Positions 9,606 to 16,713 of a DNA stretch of 33,514 nt are shown one piece after another. The notes beneath the pieces were generated by a model. It saw nothing but the letters and a program-made list of their open reading frames with translations. It did not search any database and had not been told where the DNA came from. Source of the stretch: a virus. A program made the position numbers and the translations under genes. Numbering within the stretch: position 1 is the stretch's first letter; each line of letters starts with the position of its first letter. Location of the stretch: positions 1 to 33,514 of the IMG/VR virus record IMGVR_UViG_3300031839_001235; one strand, 5' to 3'.

Positions 9606-9925
9606 AACCAGTCGTCATCCGATGTTGCGGGACGAGGTGCTGATCTCTGAGAAGGGTCTTTTCGTGGCCCAGAATAAACCTCATGCTTGCAGTATAGATA
9701 AGGTGTTCCGTCATTCTTGCTCTTCCCTTTCCACCCGCTAACATCAACTTGTAAAATGGGTTGTCGATTTTGCTCACGAGCCTGTTCGTGAATAGTGATC
9801 AAGGCTTGCAGCTGATCTTGAGTGATCATCAACTTGCCGACAAAGTCTGGATGGTTGTCTGCATTCTTCCGTGAGTTGTTGTTCAGGTAGAATGCTTCGC
9901 CCTTCGCTACGTTACTATTGCTCAT
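9602..9925 (-). CDS. Putative single-stranded-DNA-binding protein with SSB-like acidic tail
   Basis: 107 residues. The middle (GKLMITQDQLQALITIHEQA, then QPILQVDVSGWKGKSKNDGTPYLYCKHEVYSG) has the beta-strand pattern and W/Y/K content of small phage OB-fold proteins. A flexible P/R/S-rich linker leads to the tip SDDDWL, resembling the acidic hydrophobic SSB tail that docks partner proteins. It sits between the annealing protein and NinB with ATGA overlaps on both sides. The OB fold is inferred; no full-family match is claimed. The primase-helicase at 13255-15045 ends in nearly the same tip, DDDWI. Confidence 0.6.
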   Translation of the reverse strand: MSNSNVAKGEAFYLNNNSRKNADNHPDFVGKLMITQDQLQALITIHEQAREQNRQPILQVDVSGWKGKSKNDGTPYLYCKHEVYSGPRKDPSQRSAPRPATSDDDWL

Positions 9926-10626
9926 TTTCCTTCCTCTATTGTTTGAACTTCTGCTCGTCGCGCTTTGAACTTCGCAACATAATCTTTGTAGATCTCTGGA
10001 TGAGATGCCTTGATACCGTCCAAGACCTTTTTGTTTTCGGTGTGCAAAGACTTGAGTCCTGCAACGGTTTTAGTTTCATTGGCAAAACCAAGTGTGAGAT
10101 TGATGTATCCCTGAGCATCCTTCTCAGACATAGCTCCTTCCATAGCTTGCTCAACAGCTTCATCAAGCGTCTCAGTCTTGACGTTCTGATCCTGATCTAT
10201 CACTTCCTTCACAGCCTTTTTCTTGACTGGATCAGGATTTACGTTGCTGTCTGGCGGCAAGTCTTCTCCTGCATAGATGTAATGACCAAGCCCAAACATT
10301 GCCATGCACTTAACTAGGCACCTCATCTTTGAGTCACCAATGTCTCTTGCGCTAGGATTTGAGACTGCCGCATTCTTGAACCCAGACATGACAGGCAGCC
10401 ACATCGTTCTCTCTAGCTCACCAATACTTATTGTGCAGTGAACAGTTACGGTGCCATCTCCGTGTATCTCGTTGTCTAGAAAGCGATAGGTAGCCTCTGG
10501 ATATTCCTCCATGATGGCAGACCATGCCCAAGTCCAGCTCAGATAGCTAAGCCCATTCTTTTTTTGGATGTTGTTGGAACAGTTGACTGCTCTCAAATTC
10601 TCCCAGACTTCTTTATAAGTCGGCAT
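9922..10626 (-). CDS. Single-strand annealing protein, DUF1071/Sak3-type
   Basis: 234 residues. The N-terminal half carries the family landmarks: NCSNNIQKKNGLSYLSWTWAWSAIMEEYP near 15-43, a strand-rich VTVHCTISIGELERTMWLPVM, then AVSNPSARDIGDSKMRCLVKCMAMFGLGHYIYAGEDLP near 86-124, the helix and tip typical of Rad52-like phage recombinases. The C-terminal half is a charged helical region. It would pair complementary single strands in phage recombination, working with the Cas4-like nuclease, SSB-like protein and NinB of the same operon. AAGGGG lies 5 bases before the ATG. Confidence 0.85.
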   Translation of the reverse strand: MPTYKEVWENLRAVNCSNNIQKKNGLSYLSWTWAWSAIMEEYPEATYRFLDNEIHGDGTVTVHCTISIGELERTMWLPVMSGFKNAAVSNPSARDIGDSKMRCLVKCMAMFGLGHYIYAGEDLPPDSNVNPDPVKKKAVKEVIDQDQNVKTETLDEAVEQAMEGAMSEKDAQGYINLTLGFANETKTVAGLKSLHTENKKVLDGIKASHPEIYKDYVAKFKARRAEVQTIEEGK

Positions 10627-10635
10627 AAATACCCC

Positions 10636-10917
10636 TTAGGTTAATGGGTTTTTTGAAAAGCCACGGAAATCATTGCGCCATTGCTTGGCATAAATACCAT
10701 GCCGTTCGTATATAGCGTTCTCGACAATTTCCATCAGCTCGACAGGTTCTAGTTTTGCGAACATGCTGATTGGCAGAGAGACTGTTGGTCTTTCAGCGAA
10801 TCCATGTTGCCATGTAAATCCTATTTGATCTCCAGCGACAGATGCTTTCAGCATAGGTATCTTTGTTAGCTGCCAAAGACCTATCATCTTCCTGTAAAAA
10901 TCGTCATCAGTTATCAT
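10636..10917 (-). CDS. Hypothetical protein, 93 aa
   Basis: The ATG overlaps the stop of the upstream gene (ATGA at 10914-10917) and the stop lies 9 bases before the annealing-protein start. The sequence (MITDDDFYRKMIGLWQLTKI, then SLPISMFAKLEPVELMEIVENAIYERHGI) reads as a small soluble alpha/beta protein. No family is recognised. Operon position suggests an accessory role in phage recombination or replication. Confidence 0.7.
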   Translation of the reverse strand: MITDDDFYRKMIGLWQLTKIPMLKASVAGDQIGFTWQHGFAERPTVSLPISMFAKLEPVELMEIVENAIYERHGIYAKQWRNDFRGFSKNPLT

Positions 10918-11297
10918 GCAATCCTCTTCACTATAACGAAGGTATCTTTGTGAGTTGGCTTGGGCATCTTCAATGTATCAAGCTTCATAATTGCATTAAC
11001 CACAACAGGGATTCCTGCAGTCTTGGTGACAAACTTCATCCGAGGATGTTGACTTTTCCATTTGTAAAATACGGGCCTGTCGCTGCCGCGAATTAACATC
11101 ATGTGATTGATCTGTAGTTTGCCCAGACCTTTGAGTAGCCTTTGTCTCTGACTCTCTAGCTCCTTGGTATCTACCCCTTCAATCTCTTCTTTCGGCTCGT
11201 ACAATTGCTCTTCAAGCTGCATCCTTCCAAGCTCACGATGAGCATCGACATCCTCTTGAGTTGAGATTGGGCCTTTACTTTTGATTCGCTTTTTCAC
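10914..11297 (-). CDS. Hypothetical basic protein, 127 aa (GTG start)
   Basis: An open frame extends to 11576 but would lie inside the nuclease gene in another frame. The GTG at 11297-11295 is preferred because AAGGA precedes it by 8 bases and it overlaps the end of the nuclease gene by 23 bases, as do other junctions here. Residues 1-60 are charged and probably helical (STQEDVDAHRELGRMQLEEQ, ELESQRQRLLKGLGKL); the rest has strands (VFYKWKSQHPRMKFVTKTAGIPVVVNAIM). No family is recognised. Confidence 0.7.
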   Translation of the reverse strand: MKKRIKSKGPISTQEDVDAHRELGRMQLEEQLYEPKEEIEGVDTKELESQRQRLLKGLGKLQINHMMLIRGSDRPVFYKWKSQHPRMKFVTKTAGIPVVVNAIMKLDTLKMPKPTHKDTFVIVKRIA

Positions 11298-12165
11298 GTT
11301 TACTTTCCTTCCATTGTTCGCACCACTCGTTGACTCGACACCAGTTTTGCAAACAGCGGGTGCTTTCGCCGGTTCGCTTATCCACAAAGTGTCCAGCACC
11401 AAGGGATTCTGCATGAGCAACCGCATCGTTTTCGACGGTGTGCAGCTTGATTGCTCTGACTCTCCCTTTCTTTTGAACCGCAAAGACTGTTGGCTTATCC
11501 CACCGCTCATGAGCGTCACACTTGGGAAGCTCGCCTCCTGTTGCAAATTCAAAGTCTGCTTCTTGATGTAGGGCAACTCGCTCTTGAACGTAATTGTCCT
11601 GATCTGATTCTGACCACATAGGTATTGTGATCATTTTGATTGGTGAGTCTGGATAGTTTCCACCCTCTTCAGCTTTTCGCCTAGACCAATCACGGAGGAT
11701 TGCAATAATCCTTAACTGTTTGACAGGTAATTGTTTAGCGTGACGTACCATCCAAGCGTAACAGTTTAACTGTTTGTGCCACTCCTGCTTGTCGTTGATC
11801 ACTGACCAAACGCTTGTGACTTTGTAATCGCTAACGATTACTCCATCGTGCGTCAGGTGTTGCAGATCAATCGCCCCGCTAATCTTCCAGCCGTTTACTT
11901 CTGCGAATAACCTTTCTTCCGAGATACAGTCTGCGCCATGCACAGCGGCCTCGAACATTTGATGAACTGAAGTGCCGAATCGTGACCAAAGAAAGTCAAC
12001 AGCATCCTGCTCAATCTCATCGTCATGTTGACGTTGTAACTGGCTTACTCTTGGGCTGTCAATTAGCTGAGTGACTGACAGCAAACTGTCTCCCTTAGTG
12101 TAGTCACTAAAGGTCAGAGCGTTAAAGACAACCTCTGGCAGATTATGCTGGTTCGTTATTTTCAT
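11275..12165 (-). CDS. Cas4/RecB-like PD-(D/E)XK exonuclease with probable Fe-S cysteines
   Basis: 296 residues. Seen in order: H68 in RFGTSVHQMFE, E83/E84, D100 in SGAIDLQH, and the catalytic D113-Y114-K115 in IVSDYKVTSVW, which together fit the PD-(D/E)XK nuclease core. C216 (LPKCDAHERW) plus C271, C276 and C282 near the C terminus match the one-plus-three cysteine layout that holds a 4Fe-4S cluster in Cas4/AddB-type nucleases. It probably resects DNA ends to give single strands for the annealing protein of the same operon. Both ends overlap neighbours by about 23 bases. Confidence 0.85.
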   Translation of the reverse strand: MKITNQHNLPEVVFNALTFSDYTKGDSLLSVTQLIDSPRVSQLQRQHDDEIEQDAVDFLWSRFGTSVHQMFEAAVHGADCISEERLFAEVNGWKISGAIDLQHLTHDGVIVSDYKVTSVWSVINDKQEWHKQLNCYAWMVRHAKQLPVKQLRIIAILRDWSRRKAEEGGNYPDSPIKMITIPMWSESDQDNYVQERVALHQEADFEFATGGELPKCDAHERWDKPTVFAVQKKGRVRAIKLHTVENDAVAHAESLGAGHFVDKRTGESTRCLQNWCRVNEWCEQWKESKREKANQK

Positions 12166-12448
12166 TTGGCAACCTGTAAATTCTTATTCCATTGCCCTTG
12201 TCGGCCTCTCTTCTTTTCCTGACCGTGAATCTTTTATCCGGATTATCTAACTGGATTCGATGCACCCGTTGCCTGAGCGTGCTAATCTTTCGGATGAGAT
12301 GATCCTCATCATCGGTCTTAATGAAAAAGCTTTCTTCAGGTTCTAGATTCATGATTGCGTCTAAAATTTTTGGCTCTAACTTCTCGCTCTTGCGAACCTC
12401 TGGCAGAGGTACTCGCTCGATCAATATATCTTCGCTGTCTTTCGTCAT
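12143..12448 (-). CDS. Hypothetical protein, 101 aa, first gene of the recombination operon
   Basis: The ATG at 12448 is preferred over a TTG at 12478 because AAAGGA lies about 9 bases before it. The C-terminal half (PEESFFIKTDDEDHLIRKIS, then RVHRIQLDNPDKRFTVRKRR, then NGIRIYRLP) has the form of small phage proteins that may carry a winged-helix-like or DNA-binding fold, but no function is established. It overlaps the nuclease gene by 23 bases and heads the minus operon, divergent from rusA. Confidence 0.65.
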   Translation of the reverse strand: MTKDSEDILIERVPLPEVRKSEKLEPKILDAIMNLEPEESFFIKTDDEDHLIRKISTLRQRVHRIQLDNPDKRFTVRKRREADKGNGIRIYRLPNENNEPA

Positions 12449-12485
12449 AATAACTAATTCCTTTCTCTTCTTTGTCAATCAACCA

Positions 12486-12530
12486 TTGACTTATTTTGCT
12501 CATCATGTATTGTCCTGTCACTCAAGGACA
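12486..12530. promoter_or_regulatory. Divergent control region with inverted repeat TGTCCT-N8-AGGACA
   Basis: TGTCCT (12511-12516) and AGGACA (12525-12530) form an inverted repeat with 8 bases between, placed between the divergent minus recombination operon and rusA. TTGACT at 12486-12491 could be a -35 box for the plus strand, but the hexamer 16 bases later (TATTGT) is poor. Operator function is inferred from symmetry and position. Confidence 0.45.
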
Positions 12531-12536
12531 ATCGAA

Positions 12537-12551
12537 TATAAGGTATTTTCT
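12537..12551 (+). promoter_or_regulatory. Possible promoter box shared with 21577-21591
   Basis: TATAAGGTATTTTCT here matches TATAAGGTATCTTCT at 21577-21591 in 14 of 15 bases. TATAAG could act as a -10 box, with CTGTCA at 12515-12520 as a -35 at 16-base spacing. The rusA ATG follows at 12557, so a transcript would have almost no leader. Confidence 0.4.
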
Positions 12552-12556
12552 GTAGC

Positions 12557-12931
12557 ATGACAAGTATTTTTTTTATCATCAACGGAGAGCCGGCGAGCAA
12601 AGCAAACAGTCGCAGACTAGTAACCATCAAGGGCAGGCCGGCCTTTATCAAGAGCGCAAAGGCGTTGGCTTATGTGAAAAGTTTCGAAGAACAATGCCCA
12701 CAGATGGGTAACTCAATGTTAGAGGGTGACCTTGAGGCAACGATTAAAATTTATTACTCCTCGCGGAGACCAGATCTTGACGAGAGCGTCATTCTGGATT
12801 GCATGCAAGGGTTTATTTACAAGAACGACAGACAGGTTAGACGGAAGGTGATCGAATGGGGATTGGACAAAGAGAATCCAAGGGCAGAAATACTCGTTAC
12901 TTCAATCGATCAGTCGAGGGACGAATCTTGA
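12557..12931 (+). CDS. rusA: RusA-like Holliday-junction resolvase
   Basis: 124 residues, the normal RusA length. The catalytic block RRPDLDESVILDCMQGFIYKNDRQV gives D73, D75 and D91, matching the aspartates that bind metal in E. coli RusA; the N terminus IFFIINGEPASKANSRR fits the substrate-binding strand. It resolves four-way DNA junctions made during phage recombination, clearing branched DNA before packaging. It is the first gene of a plus operon with the primase-helicase. No strong ribosome binding site is seen; the message may be nearly leaderless. Its stop overlaps the next gene's TTG. Confidence 0.88.
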   Translation: MTSIFFIINGEPASKANSRRLVTIKGRPAFIKSAKALAYVKSFEEQCPQMGNSMLEGDLEATIKIYYSSRRPDLDESVILDCMQGFIYKNDRQVRRKVIEWGLDKENPRAEILVTSIDQSRDES

Positions 12932-13143
12932 ACCGAGCGATACTAGATTTGTTTGCCAGAGATGAAGACAAGCGTATAGATGCGATAGAGTTTTTTGCCA
13001 ACGAAAATCATAACGAGTTGGTAGAGAAGTTCGGCATAGATGCTGATGAGATTAAGCGGATGGTATTCTCAGCAATCAAGCATGAAGGGATTAGGAGGGA
13101 GAAGATGGCAAGAAATATTATCAGACACTTAGTAGGTTACTAA
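12928..13143 (+). CDS. Hypothetical protein, 71 aa (TTG start)
   Basis: The TTG at 12928 is preferred over an ATG at 12856 that lies inside rusA: GAGGG at 12916-12920 sits 7 bases before it and the start overlaps the rusA stop as TTGA. The product (LNRAILDLFARDEDKRIDAIEFF, then IDADEIKRMVFSAIKHEGIRREKM) is helical and charged, and may be a small DNA- or protein-binding helper. No family is recognised. Its last codons run into the palindrome array starting at 13128. Confidence 0.6.
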   Translation: MNRAILDLFARDEDKRIDAIEFFANENHNELVEKFGIDADEIKRMVFSAIKHEGIRREKMARNIIRHLVGY

Positions 13144-13205
13144 GACTAAGTAGTCTACTTATTTTTTTAAGTTAGTAGGTTTCTTAGCTAAGTAGCCTAC
13201 TAAGT
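13128..13205. repeat. Array of AAGTAG-N-CTACTT palindromes upstream of the primase-helicase gene
   Basis: Three units are visible: CTTAGTAG-G-TTACTAAG at 13128-13144; a perfect 7+1+7 palindrome TAAGTAG-T-CTACTTA at 13147-13161; and a 16-base near-perfect inverted repeat with arms 13172-13187 and 13188-13203 (14 of 16 pairs), whose right arm is CTAAGTAGCCTACTAA. The same unit recurs at 22601-22742 upstream of terL. Operator, origin or partition-type iterons are possible; a phage-encoded DNA-binding protein is the likely ligand. Confidence 0.8.
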
Positions 13206-13211
13206 GTGTGG

Positions 13212-13230
13212 CCCCTTCGGGGATTTTAAG
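13212..13230 (+). terminator. Short hairpin CCCC-TTC-GGGG followed by ATTTT
   Basis: CCCC (13212-13215) and GGGG (13219-13222) enclose TTC, followed by ATTTT. It lies between the palindrome array and the helicase start, so it could attenuate read-through from rusA. The stem is short. Confidence 0.3.
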
Positions 13231-13254
13231 AAGCTAACATGGGAAGGTAAGTGT

Positions 13255-15045
13255 ATGCAACAAGAAGTTTTAGATAATTTTTTAAAGACAATAACCCAAG
13301 AGGGCAGATATATTTGCCCCGTCTGCACACCAAGCAGGAAAAAATCTAACCAAAGAGAAAGAACTCTCAGCGTGTCATTCAAGGATGATGGCGTGGTGTT
13401 TCTCTGCCATCACTGCGAGATATCTGGTAAGCGGGGGGAATCTAAACCAATGTACATTGATCGGCCAAAAAAGGTGACGGCCATCAGCGTACCTAAAGAA
13501 AGTGATGACGGTATCATCGGTCAGTATCTAGGAGGAAGAGGTATTGATTACGAAAAAATTAAGGACAGGTTTAAGATCGTCACAGGTAAGCGTTACTTCA
13601 ATGCTAAGGGCGAGTTGGATGCAGGGGAAGTGCCCGCCATAGGGTTTGTTTATGGCGAGCGAGAGGCTGTTAAATGGAGACCTCTGAACGACAAGAGGTT
13701 TACTCAAGATGGAGCTGCAAGAACTTTCTGGGGCGTAGAGTTAGCCAAGAAGTTGGAGCCTAAAACGGTGGTCGTTTGTGAGGGCGAGATAGACTGTTTA
13801 TCTGTGGCTTCTTCTGTTATTGACGAGCAAATAGGTATACTAAGCGTACCGAATGGTGCTCCGCAGAGGGTTGCCAATCGAAGAATCGATCCCACGGAAG
13901 ACAATAAATTTAATTACGTCTGGGAAGCTAAGTCAGTCATGAAGTCTGCCGACAAGATTATATTGGCAACCGATAATGATGAGGCGGGAGAAGCGTTAAG
14001 GGAAGAGTTGGCAAGAAGAATAGGTAGGGCAAAGTGTTATCAGGTTACTTACCCCGAGGGCTCGAAGGACATGAACGATGTCCTCCAAAAGCATGGGTCG
14101 GAAAAAATCGTAGAGATTGTCCTCGACGCAGAGCCCATGCCACTGGAAGGGGTATATACCGTTGATGATTACAAGAGCGAGGTCAATCATCTGTATACGA
14201 ACGGTGTCATTGGCGGGCTATCAACAGGAATACCCATCGTGGACGAGTTGTTCACGGTGGTACAGGGTCAACTGTCTGTGATTACTGGGGTTCCGGGGTC
14301 AGGTAAGTCAGAGTTTATTGACCAGATAATGGTTAACTTGGCTCGTCAGTATGATTGGAAGTTCGCAGTTGCCAGCTTTGAAAATCCACCGCCCTTGCAC
14401 ATAGCCAAGCTTGCAGAAAAGATTGTGGGCAAACCTTTTTTTGATGGGCCAAACGGTCGGATGAGCAAGGAGGAAGCTGACAATGCCTTGCAATACATAC
14501 ACAATCATTGGATGTTCCTTGAGCAGAGGTCAGGTGAGTTAGTCACTATTGACTCGGTATTGGATCGAGCACAACAAGCCGTCATGAGAATGGGTGTGAG
14601 GGGATTAGTCATTGACCCGTACAATTACATCGCACAGCAGACATCCTCAGACAATGAGCACCAAAGTATTAATGATCTGCTTACACGGTTAGTTGCCTTC
14701 GCCAGAGCAAACGATGTTCATATCTGGTTCATTGCTCACCCCAGCAAGATGCCAACAGATTCTTCAGGGTCAACTGCTGTGCCAAAGGGAATGAACATAT
14801 CGGGCAGCGCCAGCTTCTTTGCCAAGGCTGACCTCGGTATTACGGTTCACCAGAACAAGGATCGGGACGTTGAAATTCATTGTTGGAAGGTGAGGTTCAA
14901 GTGGATAGGTAAGGTTGGCAAGGTAAAGCTAGCCTATGATGTGCCAACGGGTAGGTACTCCGAGCCAGTTTATCAACCATTGTCTATACCGGCATCGTTA
15001 CAGCCATCAAAAAGCTGGCATGAAAAAGATGACGACTGGATCTGA
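13255..15045 (+). CDS. Bifunctional primase-helicase, T7 gp4-like
   Basis: 596 residues from ATG 13255; GGAAGG 7 bases upstream supports this over a GTG at 13204 that lies in the repeat array. In order: zinc ribbon with C21/C24 and C51/C54; TOPRIM primase core with E176 in VVVCEGEIDC and D240-N-D242 in ATDNDEAG; then a RecA-like helicase with Walker A GVPGSGKS at 345-352, Walker B ending D454 (GLVIDPYNY), and an IAHPSKM motif. It unwinds DNA and lays down RNA primers at the phage fork. The acidic tip KDDDWI is comparable in position to the T7 gp4 tail that contacts DNA polymerase, and nearly matches the tail of the SSB-like protein. Confidence 0.93.
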   Translation: MQQEVLDNFLKTITQEGRYICPVCTPSRKKSNQRERTLSVSFKDDGVVFLCHHCEISGKRGESKPMYIDRPKKVTAISVPKESDDGIIGQYLGGRGIDYEKIKDRFKIVTGKRYFNAKGELDAGEVPAIGFVYGEREAVKWRPLNDKRFTQDGAARTFWGVELAKKLEPKTVVVCEGEIDCLSVASSVIDEQIGILSVPNGAPQRVANRRIDPTEDNKFNYVWEAKSVMKSADKIILATDNDEAGEALREELARRIGRAKCYQVTYPEGSKDMNDVLQKHGSEKIVEIVLDAEPMPLEGVYTVDDYKSEVNHLYTNGVIGGLSTGIPIVDELFTVVQGQLSVITGVPGSGKSEFIDQIMVNLARQYDWKFAVASFENPPPLHIAKLAEKIVGKPFFDGPNGRMSKEEADNALQYIHNHWMFLEQRSGELVTIDSVLDRAQQAVMRMGVRGLVIDPYNYIAQQTSSDNEHQSINDLLTRLVAFARANDVHIWFIAHPSKMPTDSSGSTAVPKGMNISGSASFFAKADLGITVHQNKDRDVEIHCWKVRFKWIGKVGKVKLAYDVPTGRYSEPVYQPLSIPASLQPSKSWHEKDDDWI

Positions 15046-15463
15046 TTTAAAAATAAACGATATCGGTAGCCCGCTCCTTCACAAGCATCACAAGGTGGAC
15101 GTAGAGGATGCGGGCAACGGTTTCGCTAGGTCGAAAGTAAGGGATCAATTATTTATTGACCACTTATTAATTAAAGATTTGATTAATGTTGACGAGCACC
15201 TTGAAGCTGAAAGAGTTATTGGCTTGGCGATGGGGGCTCAAGTCTATTTAAAAAGTCCTTCGATGAATCAAAGCAGCTTTGGCGGTGGGAAGCCTGACAT
15301 GATGTCGAGCGGCCTCATGCGCTACTCTCGCTACATGAGATGGGTAATTGATAATTGGGGATTAGAAGGTGAGCAAGTAATAACCCTTCATGTAATCGAT
15401 GACGTTCATACCAACGACTTCGCCCAGATCAGTCTGTTGAGAAAAGTTTTAAGCAGAAATTAA
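15029..15463 (+). CDS. Hypothetical protein, 144 aa
   Basis: The ATG at 15029 lies in the last codons of the helicase gene (17-base overlap); an ATG at 15020 in the same frame is the alternative. No strong ribosome binding site is seen, so coupling to helicase translation is likely. Features: KVRDQLFIDHLLIKDLINVDEHLEAERVIG, a G/S-rich FGGGKPDMMSSG, then MRYSRYMRWVIDNWGLEG. The helical middle could bind DNA or a replication protein; no family is recognised. Confidence 0.65.
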   Translation: MTTGSDLKINDIGSPLLHKHHKVDVEDAGNGFARSKVRDQLFIDHLLIKDLINVDEHLEAERVIGLAMGAQVYLKSPSMNQSSFGGGKPDMMSSGLMRYSRYMRWVIDNWGLEGEQVITLHVIDDVHTNDFAQISLLRKVLSRN

Positions 15464-15765
15464 TTTACCCAACTGGTGTGTTTTTCTGCCCAGAAAAATG
15501 AACCCCTAAAAAAACCCCGCAGCCCTTTGTTAATAAGGGTTAAATGCAAAAACCATTTAAGTCTAGCAAAACCTCCGCCTACTGCTGTGTTTTGTGCGCC
15601 TGTTGTAACGTTGTTACCAGCCTCGCTACCAATAGCAACGTTATGTTTTCCTGCGGTAACACAATTTCTGATAAAAATCTAGACCCTTAAATGCAGGGTT
15701 TCAAGGAATAAAAAATATGACCCCTAATTTCCTTGGGAAAGTTAGCTATTGAGCAGGCAATAAAA
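15464..15765. other. Non-coding convergent region with several hairpins
   Basis: No convincing gene is present. It holds: a palindrome TTTTTCTG / CAGAAAAA (15481-15498); CCCTT (15523-15527) pairing AAGGG (15535-15539); two AACGTT palindromes exactly 30 bases apart (15607-15612 and 15637-15642) with GTTACC / GGTAAC nearby; ACCCT (15683-15687) pairing AGGGT (15695-15699); and a 9-pair hairpin from CTAATTTCC at 15725 to GTTAG at 15746. Some probably end the plus helicase transcript. Confidence 0.5.
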
Positions 15766-15793
15766 AACCCCCACTCCTTTCGAAGCAGGGGTT
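15766..15793 (-). terminator. Rho-independent terminator of the MoxR/VWA operon
   Basis: On the minus strand AACCCC pairs with GGGGTT, with an inner CTT/AAG pair around a CGA loop, and the hairpin is followed by TTTTTTATT. It is the first strong terminator downstream of the minus operon that begins near 21330. Confidence 0.8.
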
Positions 15794-15876
15794 CTTTGGT
15801 GCGGGAAGGTAAGAGTGTGTGGTCTCTTGATTCAGAATATCTCATAGTCTGAGTCAACATGCAAGAGTGCGGCTGT

Positions 15877-15985
15877 GCCTGACCGTTGGTCATGAAGGGT
15901 GCCAGCTAACAGTCAGGCTTGCCAGTGCGCCGCCCACCGGCTAGGAGTGCTGGCTCTTATAACTTAACACAAGCCGGCTTAAGAG
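15877..15985 (-). ncRNA. Three tandem stem-loops in the operon 3' region (candidate structured RNA)
   Basis: Consecutive inverted repeats: CTCTTA/TAAGAG (15954-15959 with 15980-15985, enclosing the palindrome AAGCCGGCTT), GCCAG/CTGGC (15921-15925 with 15950-15954) and GCCTGAC/GTCAGGC (15877-15883 with 15912-15918, extended inward by GTT/AAC across one mismatch). They lie between the last small gene and the terminator at 15766, so on the minus strand they would form a structured 3' tail or small RNA. Not matched to a known RNA family. Confidence 0.45.
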
Positions 15986-15988
15986 ATG

Positions 15989-16195
15989 TCATAACAGAAG
16001 GCAGTAACCATGACCGTGCGTCTCTAAGAATGACTCTATCTCGTCGTCGTTCATGCCAAACCTCAGCAACCCGCCGATTGCATCGTCAATCTGGCCGTCT
16101 TCAATCAGATAAATTAAGTGTTGTATGCTCTCGTCAAAAGCCTCTTGACCAAACTCGTCAATAAAGCCGACAACAATTGGGTTTAAAGTACTCAT
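15989..16195 (-). CDS. Small acidic protein, 68 aa, unknown
   Basis: The ATG at 16195 overlaps the previous stop (ATGA) and has GAGGA six bases upstream. The product is acidic and helical (NPIVVGFIDEFGQEAFDESI, LIEDGQIDDAIGGLLRFGMN, DDEIESFLETHGHG). It is the last gene of the MoxR/VWA operon. No family is recognised; an adaptor or inhibitor role would be speculation. Confidence 0.7.
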   Translation of the reverse strand: MSTLNPIVVGFIDEFGQEAFDESIQHLIYLIEDGQIDDAIGGLLRFGMNDDEIESFLETHGHGYCLLL

Positions 16196-16380
16196 TGTTT
16201 ATCCTCGCAGTTTGGATTGGTTTGCCAATAGTCTGGCCAGTGTCCCGCGCATACCATCTCTCGATACTCTTTCTCCATTGCCAGCTCATGCTGGTAATCT
16301 TGCTCAGACACCCAGAGAAATACGGCGATCACCGCAACAATTACAAAGCCAGTTAAAACTTTACGTTCTTCTTCGAACAT
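16192..16380 (-). CDS. Single-pass membrane protein, 62 aa
   Basis: A short charged N terminus (MFEEERKVL) is followed by one hydrophobic segment TGFVIVAVIAVFLWVSE near residues 10-26, then a soluble tail with two cysteines (residues 44 and 58, MVCAGHWPDYWQTNPNCED). AAGGGGG lies 4-5 bases before the ATG. The layout (short head, one helix, longer tail with W/Y) would fit a small bitopic protein with the tail outside. Function unknown. Confidence 0.7.
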   Translation of the reverse strand: MFEEERKVLTGFVIVAVIAVFLWVSEQDYQHELAMEKEYREMVCAGHWPDYWQTNPNCEDKQ

Positions 16381-16389
16381 ACATCCCCC

Positions 16390-16701
16390 TTATGTTTTTA
16401 TCCTGATACCAATATCGATAAGCATAAGCTCTGCTTCTTTTTCATGAGTATCACCCGCATACCGATATCCATATGTTACGTCTCGTTCCCTGAGAATCTT
16501 AGCCAGCTCCTCTGTCATGTTGATAAACGTCACGCTTCTGAAATATGTCTCTGCTAAATTCTCGGGCGTGAGACCTTCTCTGGCAGCATAGACCTCGTCC
16601 CATGAGACAGAGGTTCCGTCCTTATCGTTGTGAACCTCGGATAATTCCGTTGTTCTTTCGACTGTATCTATTAGGCAGTCAATAATTTTTAACAAGCTCA
16701 T
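16390..16701 (-). CDS. Hypothetical protein, 103 aa
   Basis: The ATG at 16701 is chosen over 16731 because AAGGAG lies 7 bases before it, directly after the stable hairpin at 16714-16729. The product begins MSLLKIIDCLIDTVERTTEL and has mixed helices and strands (SVSWDEVYAAREGLTPENLA, RSVTFINMTEELAKILRERD). Not recognised. It follows the VWA gene and may belong to the same module. Confidence 0.7.
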   Translation of the reverse strand: MSLLKIIDCLIDTVERTTELSEVHNDKDGTSVSWDEVYAAREGLTPENLAETYFRSVTFINMTEELAKILRERDVTYGYRYAGDTHEKEAELMLIDIGIRIKT

Positions 16702-16713
16702 TTCATTCTCCTT

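Noticed and set aside
10900-10920. CTGATGA at the start of the 93-aa minus gene
   Set aside because: It is part of codons 2-4 and no GAAA or pairing arms follow, so it is not a fourth ribozyme.
12336-12506. Minus-strand frame beginning MMSKISQWLIDKEEKG with AGGA six bases upstream, overlapping the 101-aa gene
   Set aside because: The start looks gene-like, but most of the frame lies in another frame inside a better-supported gene and the C-terminal half reads as random basic sequence.
13040-13080. CTGATGAG on the plus strand, a possible hammerhead core
   Set aside because: It is inside a coding frame and has no stem II, GAAA or cleavage triplet in place.
15760-15850. tRNA-like or attachment-site signal around the TTCGAA stretch
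   Set aside because: No cloverleaf can be drawn; the inverted repeat with a T run on the minus strand is a terminator, and no integrase is present.
15476-15893. 68-aa frames on both strands in the convergent gap
   Set aside because: They cross several hairpins and a terminator, lack ribosome binding sites and have no recognisable protein pattern.
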